Below the pieces are notes generated by a model. The model was not told the origin of the DNA. It did no database searches and saw only the letters and a list, made by a program, of their open reading frames with translations. From Phosphitispora fastidiosa (lineage in GTDB: Bacteria > Bacillota > Thermincolia > Thermincolales > UBA2595), in NCBI RefSeq assembly GCF_019008365.1, contig NZ_JAHHUL010000014.1, positions 1 through 64,000 on the forward strand: DNA of 64,000 nt, given 5' to 3'. Position numbers and translations under genes: made by a program. Shown one piece after another: positions 34,298 through 42,508 of this stretch (position 1 is its first letter; each line of letters opens with the position of its first letter).

Positions 34298-34379
34298 AGG
34301 CACACGGGCGGGTGACACACTTGCCACAGGCATCGGTAAGATTAAGGTCAAGGTAGCACTTGGTAAAATCATTTTTCAT
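34287..34379 (-). CDS. 30-residue Cys-rich peptide ORF
   Basis: A short ORF on the - strand whose product has four cysteines spaced C-x9-C-x2-C-x4-C (KCYLDLNLTDACGKC then VTRPCAF). It is preceded by GGAAAGGA exactly 7 nt before ATG, an excellent ribosome binding site. A TTGACA and a TATAGT occur further upstream, but with poor spacing. It is too short to prove by codon statistics. It might be a metal-binding microprotein or a modified-peptide precursor. No modifying enzyme is adjacent; the HesB-like selenoprotein is the divergent neighbour. Confidence 0.45.
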   Translation of the reverse strand: MKNDFTKCYLDLNLTDACGKCVTRPCAFTG

Positions 34380-34446
34380 ACTATTTTCCTTTCCAGTGAT
34401 ACATACTATAATCAAGGTTATTGTAACACAAAATTGTCAACAAATT

Positions 34447-34484
34447 TTAGCAGGAAAAATGTCAGCTTAGCAGGAAAATGTCAG
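34447..34484 (+). repeat. tandem direct repeat upstream of the HesB-like gene
   Basis: TTAGCAGGAAAAATGTCAG (34447-34465) is repeated with one base deleted at 34467-34484. It may be a duplicated regulator site in the shared upstream region. The 324-nt interval 34298-34621 otherwise holds the Cys-rich ORF and a hairpin. Confidence 0.5.
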
Positions 34485-34555
34485 TTTGATGGCTAATTAA
34501 TACCAAATGAAGCACTGATTCCAGACAGGTCTTGCCTTTTTGCCAATAATTTTAT

Positions 34556-34578
34556 ATAATACCCTCATAGGGTATTAT
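34556..34578 (+). promoter_or_regulatory. 9-bp perfect hairpin before the selenoprotein gene
   Basis: ATAATACCC-TCATA-GGGTATTAT lies about 44 nt before the start of the HesB-like gene. It is AT-rich with no T-run, so an operator or mRNA leader hairpin is more likely than a terminator. Confidence 0.45.
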
Positions 34579-34621
34579 GATGTTGCTACATTAATCTTAA
34601 GTAAAAAAGGAGCGATTCAAA

Positions 34622-34933
34622 TTGATCAGTTTTACAGATGCAGCACAGGAAGAAATGAAAAAAGTGCTGGATGCAAATGATTCGGAAATGATTAGAGTTG
34701 CCTTTGCCGGAATGGGTTGAGGCGGCCCAAGTTTTGGTCTGGCTTTGGAAAAGTCAGCTAAGGACAATGACGAAATTTTCGAATATGAAGGTTTTAAGGT
34801 TGTAATCAGCAAGGAGTATAATGACATGTACACAAACCTCGTTGTAGACTGGGTTGATAATTACATGGGCAAAGGTTTTAGCGTATCCGAAAAAGATGCG
34901 GGCGGCTGCAGCAGCTGCTCGGGAAGCTGTTAA
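34622..34933 (+). CDS. HesB-like selenoprotein (IscA/HesB fold)
   Basis: A 103-aa IscA/HesB-family protein if UGA at 34718-34720 is decoded as selenocysteine (residue 33). The context reads AFAGMG-UGA-GGPSFGL, matching the HesB-like selenoprotein family where Sec occupies this exact GxG-U-GGP site. The C-terminus has CSSCSGSC, a likely redox or cluster site. TTG start at 34622 has GGAG 9 nt upstream. A small hairpin (GGCCCAA-GTT-TTGGTCT, 34724-34740) follows UGA and could be the SECIS; it is close to UGA and contains one mismatch. Function of the family is not established. Confidence 0.88.
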
Positions 34934-35184
34934 GGCACAGCAACCGCATAAATTCTATTTGGATAATATCTGATTATGAAAAGATTGCACACCAATCCAT
35001 AAATGGGTTGGTGTCTTTGCTTTTTCCAGAGGCAGGATAGGTCCTTTATACCCGTCATATCAATGAAGAGGCCTGGATAAAAAATATAAACTCAATTTGC
35101 AGGAATTATTCTAATTACTGCCGTAATATACCATATATTACCCTAATTAGACAAATGACGACATTTTGTAAGGGTGGAATAATT

Positions 35185-38100
35185 ATGGATTTGATAATTC
35201 CTTCTGTCATGGCAACACTTTTAGGCACAATATTGCTGACACATGTATATTGGTATTTATTTCTCAGGTACCGTGAACGTTTTATGAAGATATGGGCAAT
35301 GAGCTGGACAGTTTATGCTCTAAGGTTTACTTTAGAACTAATTGTGCAATTCGGAACTAACGGGATCTTGATTGTTGCAGGTCAGCAGTTTACAACCCTG
35401 GCAAGTGGTTTGCTGTTTATGTGGGGGACATATTCATTTCTGGGAAAACATCTGTCAAGGTGGCCCCTGTATGCCGTTTTAGTTGACGGTATCTGGATTA
35501 CTGCCGGATTTCTCCTGGATATACCGCTGCATATTTTAAATCTGCCCACCTTTTTATTCCTTGGACTTGTTTATATCTGGACAGGCGTGATGCTGCTCCG
35601 GTCCAGGGATTTGGAAGGGCTGGGGAGGCTGTTCACCGGATGGGGATTTGTGTTATGGGGGATACATAAGCTGAATTACCCCTTTGCAGGTATGATCCCC
35701 GGGTTTGCACCGTGGGGATACCTGACAGCGGCAGTGCTAGAGTTTGTTGTTGCCACCGGTATCCTGCTGGTATATCTTGAAAAAATGAGGGCTGTCTTAT
35801 CTTCAGGTGAGGCGAGATTCCGCAGACTGGCAGAAAATGCGCAGGATATTATTTACCGCTGCCGCCTGCTGCCAAGCCGTGGTTTTGAATATGTCAGCCC
35901 TGCTGCCACCGATATTACGGGTTATACTCCGGAAGAGTATTATGCAGATCCAGACCTTTTATTTAAAATAACCCATGCCGATGACCTGGATGTTTTAAAC
36001 GTGCTTCCGGTTCTGACAGTTGAGCAGGGCAAACCTGTTATCATGCGAACTTTCAGAAAAGACGGAAATATGGTTTGGACCGAACACCATACGGTGCCTT
36101 TTTATGACGAAACCGGTTGTCTAGTGGGGTTTGAAGGAATTGCCAGGGATATTACCAGGCGAAGGCAGGCCGAAGAAGAATTAAGGAAATCGGAATGGCG
36201 TTTTCGGGAGATTTTGGAAAATGTCAGACTCTTAACCGTTACCCTTGATAAGAAAGGAAATATTACCTTCTGTAACGATTTTCTGCTTGAAATTACAGGG
36301 TGGCGGCGTGATGAAATTCTGGGGACCAGTTGGTTTGATACATTTATGCCCGAGTTTACCAGAAACCAGTTCAGGGAGGGCTTTTTCAAGTTGTTCACAG
36401 AGCATGCCGGACCTGATGACCTGCACAAGGTTACTATAATTCAAACTAAGTCAGGGGAGCAGAGGACGGTTTCATGGAACACAACAATACTAAGAGATTC
36501 AACAGAGGAGATTATCGGGCTGACCTGTTTTGGTGAAGATATTTCGGAACGGATACAGGCTGAAGAGGTGTTAAAGAGGTATCAGCTGCTGTTTGAACAT
36601 GCGAATGATATCATACTTTTCTTCCGCCGTGACGGTAAAATACTGGAAGCTAACACTGCTGCGGTTAACACCTATGGATATTCCAGGGAGCAGTTGCTAA
36701 CAATGAATGTTTCCGACCTGAGGGCAGAGCAGACAAAAGCGCTGCTTGCGGGACAGATTGACAGGGCAGAACAGGCAGGGCTCCTTTACGAGACAGTGCA
36801 TCAGCTAAGTGATGGAAAAATTATGCCTGTTGAGGTGAGCTTACAGGGAACGGTGTTGGAGCATGAAAAGGTACTCCTTGGGATTGTACGTGATATAACG
36901 GATCGGAAAAGGGCAGAAGAGACTATAAATTACCTGGCATATCACGACCCACTTACAGAGCTTCCCAACAGAGTACTGTTTTTTGACCGCCTTACTGTTG
37001 CTTTAGCAAATGCTAAAAGGAATAAGCAGAAGCTTGCTGTGATGTTTCTTGACCTGGACCGTTTTAAATTGGTTAATGATATTATGGGTCATGCAATGGG
37101 TGACCAATTCCTGAAAAAGGTTGGTAAACAGTTAAAGTCCTGTGTGAGGTCAAATGATACTGTAGCCCGGGTCGGTGGTGATGAATTTACTATTCTGCTG
37201 CCAGACATAAGCAGGGATGAGGATACAGTCAAGGTTGCCAAAAAAATTATTCATGGCCTTAAAAAGCCATGGATTCTTAACGGTTATGAGTTCCAGATTA
37301 CCGTAAGTGTGGGGATAGTGTTGTACCCGAATGACGGAGAAGATGCCGAAACACTCACCAAGAATGCGGATACAGCCATGTATCGGGCTAAGGAACAGGG
37401 TGATAATTACCAATTCTATACTCCGGCAATGAATCTGAAGAATGTGCAGCGCATGGAAATCGAGGTGGCGTTGCGGAAAGCCCTGGAAAATGAGGAGTTC
37501 CAAATATATTACCAGCCGCAGGTCAATATTAGCAAAGGTATGATTGTCGGATTTGAGGCTCTCCTCCGGTGGAACCATCCTCTAAAAGGTGTTATCCTGC
37601 CAATGGAATTTATCAGTGTGGCGGAAGACACGGGACTAATCATTCCGATTGGCGAATGGGTTCTGAAAACAGCCTGTGCCCAGAACAAGGCATGGCAGGA
37701 TGCCGGTTATCCCCCGGTAAGGATTTCAGTAAACCTGTCGGCACACCAGTTTAGGCAGAGAAATCTGGTGGATATGGTAGCAGCTATATTAGTTGAAACG
37801 GGTCTGGAACCCAAGTGGCTGGAACTTGAATTAACAGAAAGTACGGCCATGCAGGATGTAGAGTTCAGTCTGGTCATGATGAAGAAACTAAGGGAAATGG
37901 GAATCAGGATTGCTATGGATGATTTCGGGACGGGTTATTCGTCTCTGGGTTACCTCCGGAAGTTTCCGCTTACCACTCTTAAGATTGACCGGTCGTTTGT
38001 GCATGATGTGCTGACAGATCTGGAGGATGCGGCTATTGTAGCTACCATCATAGTTATGGCCCAAAACCTTAAGCTTAATGTGATTATAGAAGGAGTTGAA

Positions 38101-38235
38101 AGCGAAGAACAGCTGGCCTTTTTTGAGCAGCAGGAGTGTTATGAAATGCAGGGATACCTGTTCAGCAAACCGGAACATGCCGATGTTACCGAAAAAATGC
38201 TGCAAAAACAGACAGCTTTTAAGGTGAGCATTTAA
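35185..38235 (+). CDS. membrane PAS-GGDEF-EAL cyclic-di-GMP enzyme
   Basis: A 1016-aa signalling protein. The N-terminal 200 residues hold about seven transmembrane helices, then three PAS/PAC domains (roughly 205-325, 330-450, 455-570), a GGDEF domain with an intact GGDEF motif at residues 664-668, and an EAL domain with EALLRW at 791 and DDFGTGYSS. Both catalytic motifs are intact, so it may make and break c-di-GMP, with one activity usually dominant. ATG at 35185 (AAGGGTGG upstream) is preferred over the upstream ATG at 35155. Signals sensed are unknown. Confidence 0.93.
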   Translation: MDLIIPSVMATLLGTILLTHVYWYLFLRYRERFMKIWAMSWTVYALRFTLELIVQFGTNGILIVAGQQFTTLASGLLFMWGTYSFLGKHLSRWPLYAVLVDGIWITAGFLLDIPLHILNLPTFLFLGLVYIWTGVMLLRSRDLEGLGRLFTGWGFVLWGIHKLNYPFAGMIPGFAPWGYLTAAVLEFVVATGILLVYLEKMRAVLSSGEARFRRLAENAQDIIYRCRLLPSRGFEYVSPAATDITGYTPEEYYADPDLLFKITHADDLDVLNVLPVLTVEQGKPVIMRTFRKDGNMVWTEHHTVPFYDETGCLVGFEGIARDITRRRQAEEELRKSEWRFREILENVRLLTVTLDKKGNITFCNDFLLEITGWRRDEILGTSWFDTFMPEFTRNQFREGFFKLFTEHAGPDDLHKVTIIQTKSGEQRTVSWNTTILRDSTEEIIGLTCFGEDISERIQAEEVLKRYQLLFEHANDIILFFRRDGKILEANTAAVNTYGYSREQLLTMNVSDLRAEQTKALLAGQIDRAEQAGLLYETVHQLSDGKIMPVEVSLQGTVLEHEKVLLGIVRDITDRKRAEETINYLAYHDPLTELPNRVLFFDRLTVALANAKRNKQKLAVMFLDLDRFKLVNDIMGHAMGDQFLKKVGKQLKSCVRSNDTVARVGGDEFTILLPDISRDEDTVKVAKKIIHGLKKPWILNGYEFQITVSVGIVLYPNDGEDAETLTKNADTAMYRAKEQGDNYQFYTPAMNLKNVQRMEIEVALRKALENEEFQIYYQPQVNISKGMIVGFEALLRWNHPLKGVILPMEFISVAEDTGLIIPIGEWVLKTACAQNKAWQDAGYPPVRISVNLSAHQFRQRNLVDMVAAILVETGLEPKWLELELTESTAMQDVEFSLVMMKKLREMGIRIAMDDFGTGYSSLGYLRKFPLTTLKIDRSFVHDVLTDLEDAAIVATIIVMAQNLKLNVIIEGVESEEQLAFFEQQECYEMQGYLFSKPEHADVTEKMLQKQTAFKVSI

Positions 38236-38247
38236 CCTTTGTCTTGG

Positions 38248-38304
38248 CCCGGTGTTGTTCCAGTGGGGTGTATCTTTATACTGCACTGGAACCACCGGGT
38301 TTTG
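38248..38304 (+). terminator. rho-independent terminator
   Basis: CCCGGTG...TTCCAGT pairs with ACTGGAA...CACCGGG around an AT-rich loop, followed by TTTTGTT. It ends the GGDEF-EAL transcript before xseA. Confidence 0.8.
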
Positions 38305-38350
38305 TTATGGTATAATAGGTGGTAATCATATAGAAAGGCGCTGAATCACA

Positions 38351-39565
38351 GTGAAAATCATTTCTGTCAGTAATCTGAACGGTTACATAAAGGAAAAACT
38401 TGATTCTGACTTTTTACTGAGTAATGTCTGGGTCAGAGGGGAAATATCCAATTTTAAGCACCATTCCTCAGGGCACATGTATTTTACCCTAAAAGACAAA
38501 ACCGGGGCTGTTAAAGCCGTAATGTTCAGAAGCAGGAACAACAGCCTCTTTTTTGAGCCCAAGGAGGGCATGGCAGTTATAGCAAAGGGTTATGTTTCGG
38601 TATACGAGAGGGATGGGATGTACCAGCTCTATGTTGAGGAAATGCATCAACAGGGAGTTGGCACACTGCATGTGGCCTACCTGCAGTTAAAAGAAAAGCT
38701 GGAAAAAGAAGGGCTGTTTGACCCCCAAAGGAAACGACCCCTGCCCAGATTTCCACAGCGGATAGGTGTGGTTACTTCGCAGACCGGGGCAGCAGTGAGG
38801 GATATTGTTACTGTGATACATCGAAGATACCCCCAAGCACATATTATTCTGTTCCCGGTTGCGGTACAGGGGGATGAGGCTCCCGGGCAGATTTGTGAGG
38901 GGATTCGTCTGGCAAATGAGATGACAAACCTGGATGTCCTTATAGTCGGCAGGGGCGGCGGGTCTATTGAGGAGTTATGGGCTTTTAATACAGAGGTGGT
39001 GGCCCGCAGCATCTTTGCCAGCACTGTCCCTGTAGTATCCGCTGTAGGACATGAAACTGACTTTACAATTGCTGATTTTGTTGCCGATATGCGTGCCCCA
39101 ACTCCTTCGGCGGCAGCCGAGATTGTAGTCCCTGATTTCAGGGAAATCCAAAAGAATATAGATATGCTGGAACAGAGAATGATACTTGGACTGAAAAATT
39201 TGATCTACACATCGAGAGAAAAGTTAAATTCCCTGACCGGTAGCCCTGTTATGAAAAGGCCGCAGGACAAAATATACAGGATGATGCAGGACCTGGATCA
39301 GGTGACTAGAAGGATGGCACAGGCAGCAAAATTGAATTTAACCGGGAAGAAATCCTGTCTGGCCCTCCAGGTTTCCCGGCTTGATGACTTAAGTCCTCTG
39401 GCCACAATGAAAAGAGGCTACAGTATCTGTCGTGATCCGGGGGGGAGAGTGGTTAACAGTGTTAATGGTGTCAGACCGGGAGACACGGTTGAAGTTATTG
39501 TGACCGATGGCTCGGCTGACTGTGTCGTAAAAAACATTAAGGAGGGCGCTTATGGCCGCAGATAA
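38351..39565 (+). CDS. xseA: exodeoxyribonuclease VII large subunit
   Basis: Large subunit, 404 aa, of the single-strand-specific exonuclease. It has an N-terminal OB fold (SNVWVRGEISNFKHHSSGHM), then the catalytic domain with VGRGGGSIEELWAFN and SAVGHETDFTIADFVAD. Start GTG at 38351. The stop overlaps xseB. It opens the operon xseA-xseB-ispA-(PAP2)-OLE-oapA-dxs-tlyA, a very common Firmicutes order. Confidence 0.97.
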   Translation: MKIISVSNLNGYIKEKLDSDFLLSNVWVRGEISNFKHHSSGHMYFTLKDKTGAVKAVMFRSRNNSLFFEPKEGMAVIAKGYVSVYERDGMYQLYVEEMHQQGVGTLHVAYLQLKEKLEKEGLFDPQRKRPLPRFPQRIGVVTSQTGAAVRDIVTVIHRRYPQAHIILFPVAVQGDEAPGQICEGIRLANEMTNLDVLIVGRGGGSIEELWAFNTEVVARSIFASTVPVVSAVGHETDFTIADFVADMRAPTPSAAAEIVVPDFREIQKNIDMLEQRMILGLKNLIYTSREKLNSLTGSPVMKRPQDKIYRMMQDLDQVTRRMAQAAKLNLTGKKSCLALQVSRLDDLSPLATMKRGYSICRDPGGRVVNSVNGVRPGDTVEVIVTDGSADCVVKNIKEGAYGRR

Positions 39566-39809
39566 GACAAATGCTGAACCTACCTTTGAAGAGGCACTAA
39601 ATGAGCTGGAAAACATAGTCAGGCTTATGGAGGGAGGGAACCTGGACCTGGAGGATGCATTGGCCAGGTTTGAAAAAGGGATTTCACTGTCCAGGATTTG
39701 TAATAAAAAACTGGAACAGGCAGAAAAACGAATTGAAATGCTGCTCTGTAAGGAGAGTGGGGAAATAATTCTGGAACCTGCCGGAGCAATGGAGCAAAAG
39801 GATGAATAA
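39552..39809 (+). CDS. xseB: exodeoxyribonuclease VII small subunit
   Basis: An 85-aa coiled-coil subunit. The FEEALNELENIVRLMEGGNL block and the FEKGISLSR motif define the family. It overlaps xseA by 14 nt and ispA by 8 nt. GGAGGG precedes ATG. Confidence 0.96.
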   Translation: MAADKTNAEPTFEEALNELENIVRLMEGGNLDLEDALARFEKGISLSRICNKKLEQAEKRIEMLLCKESGEIILEPAGAMEQKDE

Positions 39810-40698
39810 AGATACCTTGAAGAGGGAAATAAATGATAGAGTCAGGTTAATCGACCAGGCTTTGGATAATTACCTTTCAAACAGCGCAATGCCGGAAACG
39901 CTTCATCAGGCAATGAGATACAGTGTGTTTGCCGGAGGGAAGAGGCTCAGGCCGGTACTGCTGCTGGCATCAGCAGAGGCAGTTGGAGGAAATGCCGACC
40001 TGCTGCTGCCGGCTGCGGCTGCCTTTGAAATGGTACATACCTATTCACTTATTCATGATGATCTGCCGGCTATGGATAATGATGATTTCAGGCGTGGTCA
40101 GCCCACCAATCACAAGGTTTTTGGTGAGGCTATGGCCATATTGGCCGGTGACGGGCTGCTTACAGAGGCATTCGGGCTAATAACTGAGTGCTGCGTTTCT
40201 GAGAGCATTGCGCCGGGAACGGTTGTCACCGTAATTAAGGAATTGTCACTGGCAGCAGGCCCGTTTGGGATGATTGGCGGACAGGCTGCTGACATAAGTT
40301 CGGAAAACCAATCTATAGATAAAGAGGTTTTGGACTACATTCATTCACATAAAACGGGCGCTCTGTTTAAGGCCTGTGTCCGTGCGGGCGCCATTATGGG
40401 AGGGGGCAGTGCAGAGCAGTTGGCTGCGTTGACCAGGTATGCTGAAAATCTCGGTCTGGCCTTTCAGATAACCGATGATGTTTTGGATGTTGAGGGTGAT
40501 TCGCGAAAACTGGGGAAAACAGTCGGTAGTGATGAAAGACTGAAAAAAGCTACTTATCCCTCATTATACGGGCTTGAGGTATCCAAAAAGCTGGCCGCAG
40601 ATGCGGTGGACAGGACACTGCGGGCACTGGATATGTTCGGCAGAGAAGCAGATTTGCTTAGGTATATTGCGGGATATCTTTTGGAGCGGGATAACTGA
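39802..40698 (+). CDS. ispA: farnesyl diphosphate synthase/polyprenyl synthetase
   Basis: Head-to-tail prenyltransferase, 298 aa, condensing IPP with DMAPP/GPP. The first Asp-rich motif DDLPAMDNDD follows HTYSLIHDD, the second DDVLDVEGD is near residue 226, and GGKRLRPVLLLAS is present. Chain length (C15 likely) is inferred from context with xseAB and dxs. Overlaps xseB by 8 nt. Confidence 0.95.
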   Translation: MNKDTLKREINDRVRLIDQALDNYLSNSAMPETLHQAMRYSVFAGGKRLRPVLLLASAEAVGGNADLLLPAAAAFEMVHTYSLIHDDLPAMDNDDFRRGQPTNHKVFGEAMAILAGDGLLTEAFGLITECCVSESIAPGTVVTVIKELSLAAGPFGMIGGQAADISSENQSIDKEVLDYIHSHKTGALFKACVRAGAIMGGGSAEQLAALTRYAENLGLAFQITDDVLDVEGDSRKLGKTVGSDERLKKATYPSLYGLEVSKKLAADAVDRTLRALDMFGREADLLRYIAGYLLERDN

Positions 40699-40728
40699 CT
40701 GCATCAAGCGGGATAACTGACTGCATCA
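40685..40728 (+). repeat. 22-bp tandem duplication at the ispA stop
   Basis: A 22-bp unit (40685-40706) that includes the end of ispA and its TGA stop is perfectly repeated at 40707-40728. The second copy is non-coding. It looks like a recent slippage duplication. Confidence 0.9.
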
Positions 40729-40742
40729 AATGGAGGAACTCA

Positions 40743-41186
40743 GTGGAAACAGCATTTCAGGAAACAGCAAAAAATACGGCTTTATTAGCAGCAATGATTT
40801 CATGGCTGTCGGCCCAGGCTTTAAAATTTGTTATTGGACTTATAACAGACGGCGAAATAAATCTTGTCAGATTAGTGAAAAGCGGCGGCATGCCCAGCAG
40901 TCACGCAGCTTTTGTTACTGCTGTTTCTGTTGGTGTTGGCAAACAGCATGGTTTTGACTCCGGAGTGTTCGCTTTAGCTGCTGTTATGTCCCTTATTGTG
41001 ATGTATGATGCCGCAGGTGTAAGGCAGGCTGTAGGCATTCAGGCACAAACTCTAAATGACCTGCTGCACGATTTGTACAGCAGAACCGCCATTACTCCGG
41101 TAAAGATTAGGGAAATACTCGGGCATACTCCTGTTGAGGTTATTGCAGGCGCTTTACTGGGATTGATGGTTGCCCTGATTCTTTAA
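40743..41186 (+). CDS. divergent PAP2 family membrane protein (DUF212)
   Basis: A 147-aa polytopic membrane protein with about four transmembrane segments, related to the acid-phosphatase/vanadium-haloperoxidase superfamily. It has the signature SGGMPSSHAAFVTA and DAAGVRQAVG. GTG at 40743 is supported by GGAGGA 8 nt upstream. Position between ispA and dxs suggests dephosphorylation of a prenyl diphosphate, but this is untested inference. Confidence 0.88.
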   Translation: METAFQETAKNTALLAAMISWLSAQALKFVIGLITDGEINLVRLVKSGGMPSSHAAFVTAVSVGVGKQHGFDSGVFALAAVMSLIVMYDAAGVRQAVGIQAQTLNDLLHDLYSRTAITPVKIREILGHTPVEVIAGALLGLMVALIL

Positions 41187-41210
41187 ATTATTACACTTTT
41201 CTAAAATGTA

Positions 41211-41239
41211 TTGAATAATAAATTGACTTATGATATAAT
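41211..41239 (+). promoter_or_regulatory. promoter of OLE RNA
   Basis: TTGAAT (41211-41216), 17 bp, TATAAT (41234-41239), immediately downstream of the PAP2 gene. It would start transcription about 15 nt before the first OLE pairing stem. Confidence 0.7.
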
Positions 41240-41260
41240 TTTTCTTTGATGAAAACACAA

Positions 41261-41864
41261 TGTAGGTGGCGCAGTATTCTAGTCAGGACTGCCACTTTGA
41301 AGGCGGGCCTAAAAATCCGTCAAAGGGCATATCGATGAAGTTCCTGGTTCCGGCTGCTGACGCCCAGTTGGGGGTCGGTTCTGGGAGTAAGGAGGAAGGG
41401 CGATCTACAACGGCATGTAGGCGTTGACCCAGCCTCCGTGGAGGCCCGGGAAGTATACCGGTTTGAGCAAGGTTAACTTCCCGGGAGAAACCTGCGTATA
41501 TGATGCTGTTCTTTGTGTTCAGTGTTTAAAGCAGTGTAGCCTGCCTTGAGTGGTGCTGGTGGATTATGGGTTATCGGATTTATTGGATGCGGGCCCGCTT
41601 TCAATAGATCCGCTGTCTGAAACCACCACTGCAAAAGAGGCTAGAAGTGTTCCAGTTCTGTTGAGGAAAACTCCTAGACTGTTTAGGCTTACTAAGGCAT
41701 GATAGGGATTAAAGTGTGGACTAAGTGGTAATTCAGCCCCGTAAGCGGCGACGCTACGGATTCATCATAAAGGGAAACCGCCGGAGCGGTAACGCGACGG
41801 AGATGAATGGGAAAACCAGCTGGACCTTAAGCCACAATATTTACTTATCGTGCTGCCACCTACA
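41261..41864 (+). ncRNA. ole: OLE (ornate large extremophilic) RNA
   Basis: A structured RNA of about 604 nt. The 5' end TGTAGGTGGCGCAG pairs with the 3' end CTGCCACCTACA (41853-41864), closing the molecule. Internal blocks such as GCATGTAGGCGTTGACCCAG and CTCCGTGGAGGCCCGGG match OLE consensus as I recall it. The 730-nt interval has no protein gene, has its own promoter, and is followed by oapA and dxs and preceded by xseAB-ispA, the classical OLE locus. OLE RNA binds OapA at the membrane and supports stress tolerance in Halalkalibacterium. Identity is by pattern and synteny. Confidence 0.92.
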
Positions 41865-41915
41865 ATATACTTAAAACAGTACCAAGCTGCCGATGCTTGT
41901 ATGAGGTGAAAATAT

Positions 41916-42503
41916 TTGGGTAATAATAAGCCTAGTTCCCTCAAATTTGCAGTACTTATGGGAACTGGGGCGTTTTTTGCGGCCGTTTTTTTTAGCTTTT
42001 TTTCTGAAATAGTGTTACCAAAACTGCAGTTGATTATGCTGTCTTTTTTATCATTGTTAGTTGTTATTTTTGTTGGGATAATTTTTGATATGATCGGAAT
42101 TGCGGTAGCAGTTGCTGATGAAAAATGGTTTCATGCCAAGGCATCCAAGAAATTGCGGGGCGCCGGCCAGTCCATCCTGATGATTCGGCACGCAGCAAAG
42201 GTTGCTACCATTTGTAATGATGTTGTGGGCGACATCTGCGGGACGGTCAGTGGTGTTTTCGGAGTAGCTATTGTATTCCAACTGGCTTCAGAAAGACCGA
42301 CCTGGGATAAATCCATTATGACAATGGTGATGACAGGAATAGTGGCCTCACTTACGGTTGGCGGAAAAGCTCTCGCTAAAAACAAGGCCATGCACGATTC
42401 TCGGGAAATTGTAGGTATGGTGGGACATATTCTGGCCTGGTTTGAGACATCGACAGGTCTGAACCTATTTGCCCTGAACCGGCGCAGGGACAGGAGAAGG
42501 TGA
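41916..42503 (+). CDS. oapA: OLE-associated protein A
   Basis: A 195-aa membrane protein with four predicted helices (about 10-28, 38-62, 105-120, 135-150) and a basic N-proximal cytosolic loop ([20 protein letters not shown]), expected for RNA contact. OapA dimers bind OLE RNA and place it at the membrane. Start TTG at 41916 has GAGGTGAA 5 nt upstream. It lies 51 nt after OLE, and its end abuts the ribosome binding site of dxs. Confidence 0.9.
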   Translation: MGNNKPSSLKFAVLMGTGAFFAAVFFSFFSEIVLPKLQLIMLSFLSLLVVIFVGIIFDMIGIAVAVADEKWFHAKASKKLRGAGQSILMIRHAAKVATICNDVVGDICGTVSGVFGVAIVFQLASERPTWDKSIMTMVMTGIVASLTVGGKALAKNKAMHDSREIVGMVGHILAWFETSTGLNLFALNRRRDRRR

Positions 42504-42508
42504 AATGG

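Noticed and set aside
34745-34933. 62-residue ORF called as a separate gene
   Set aside because: It is the part after the UGA of the HesB-like gene. The upstream frame with ribosome binding site belongs to the same protein.
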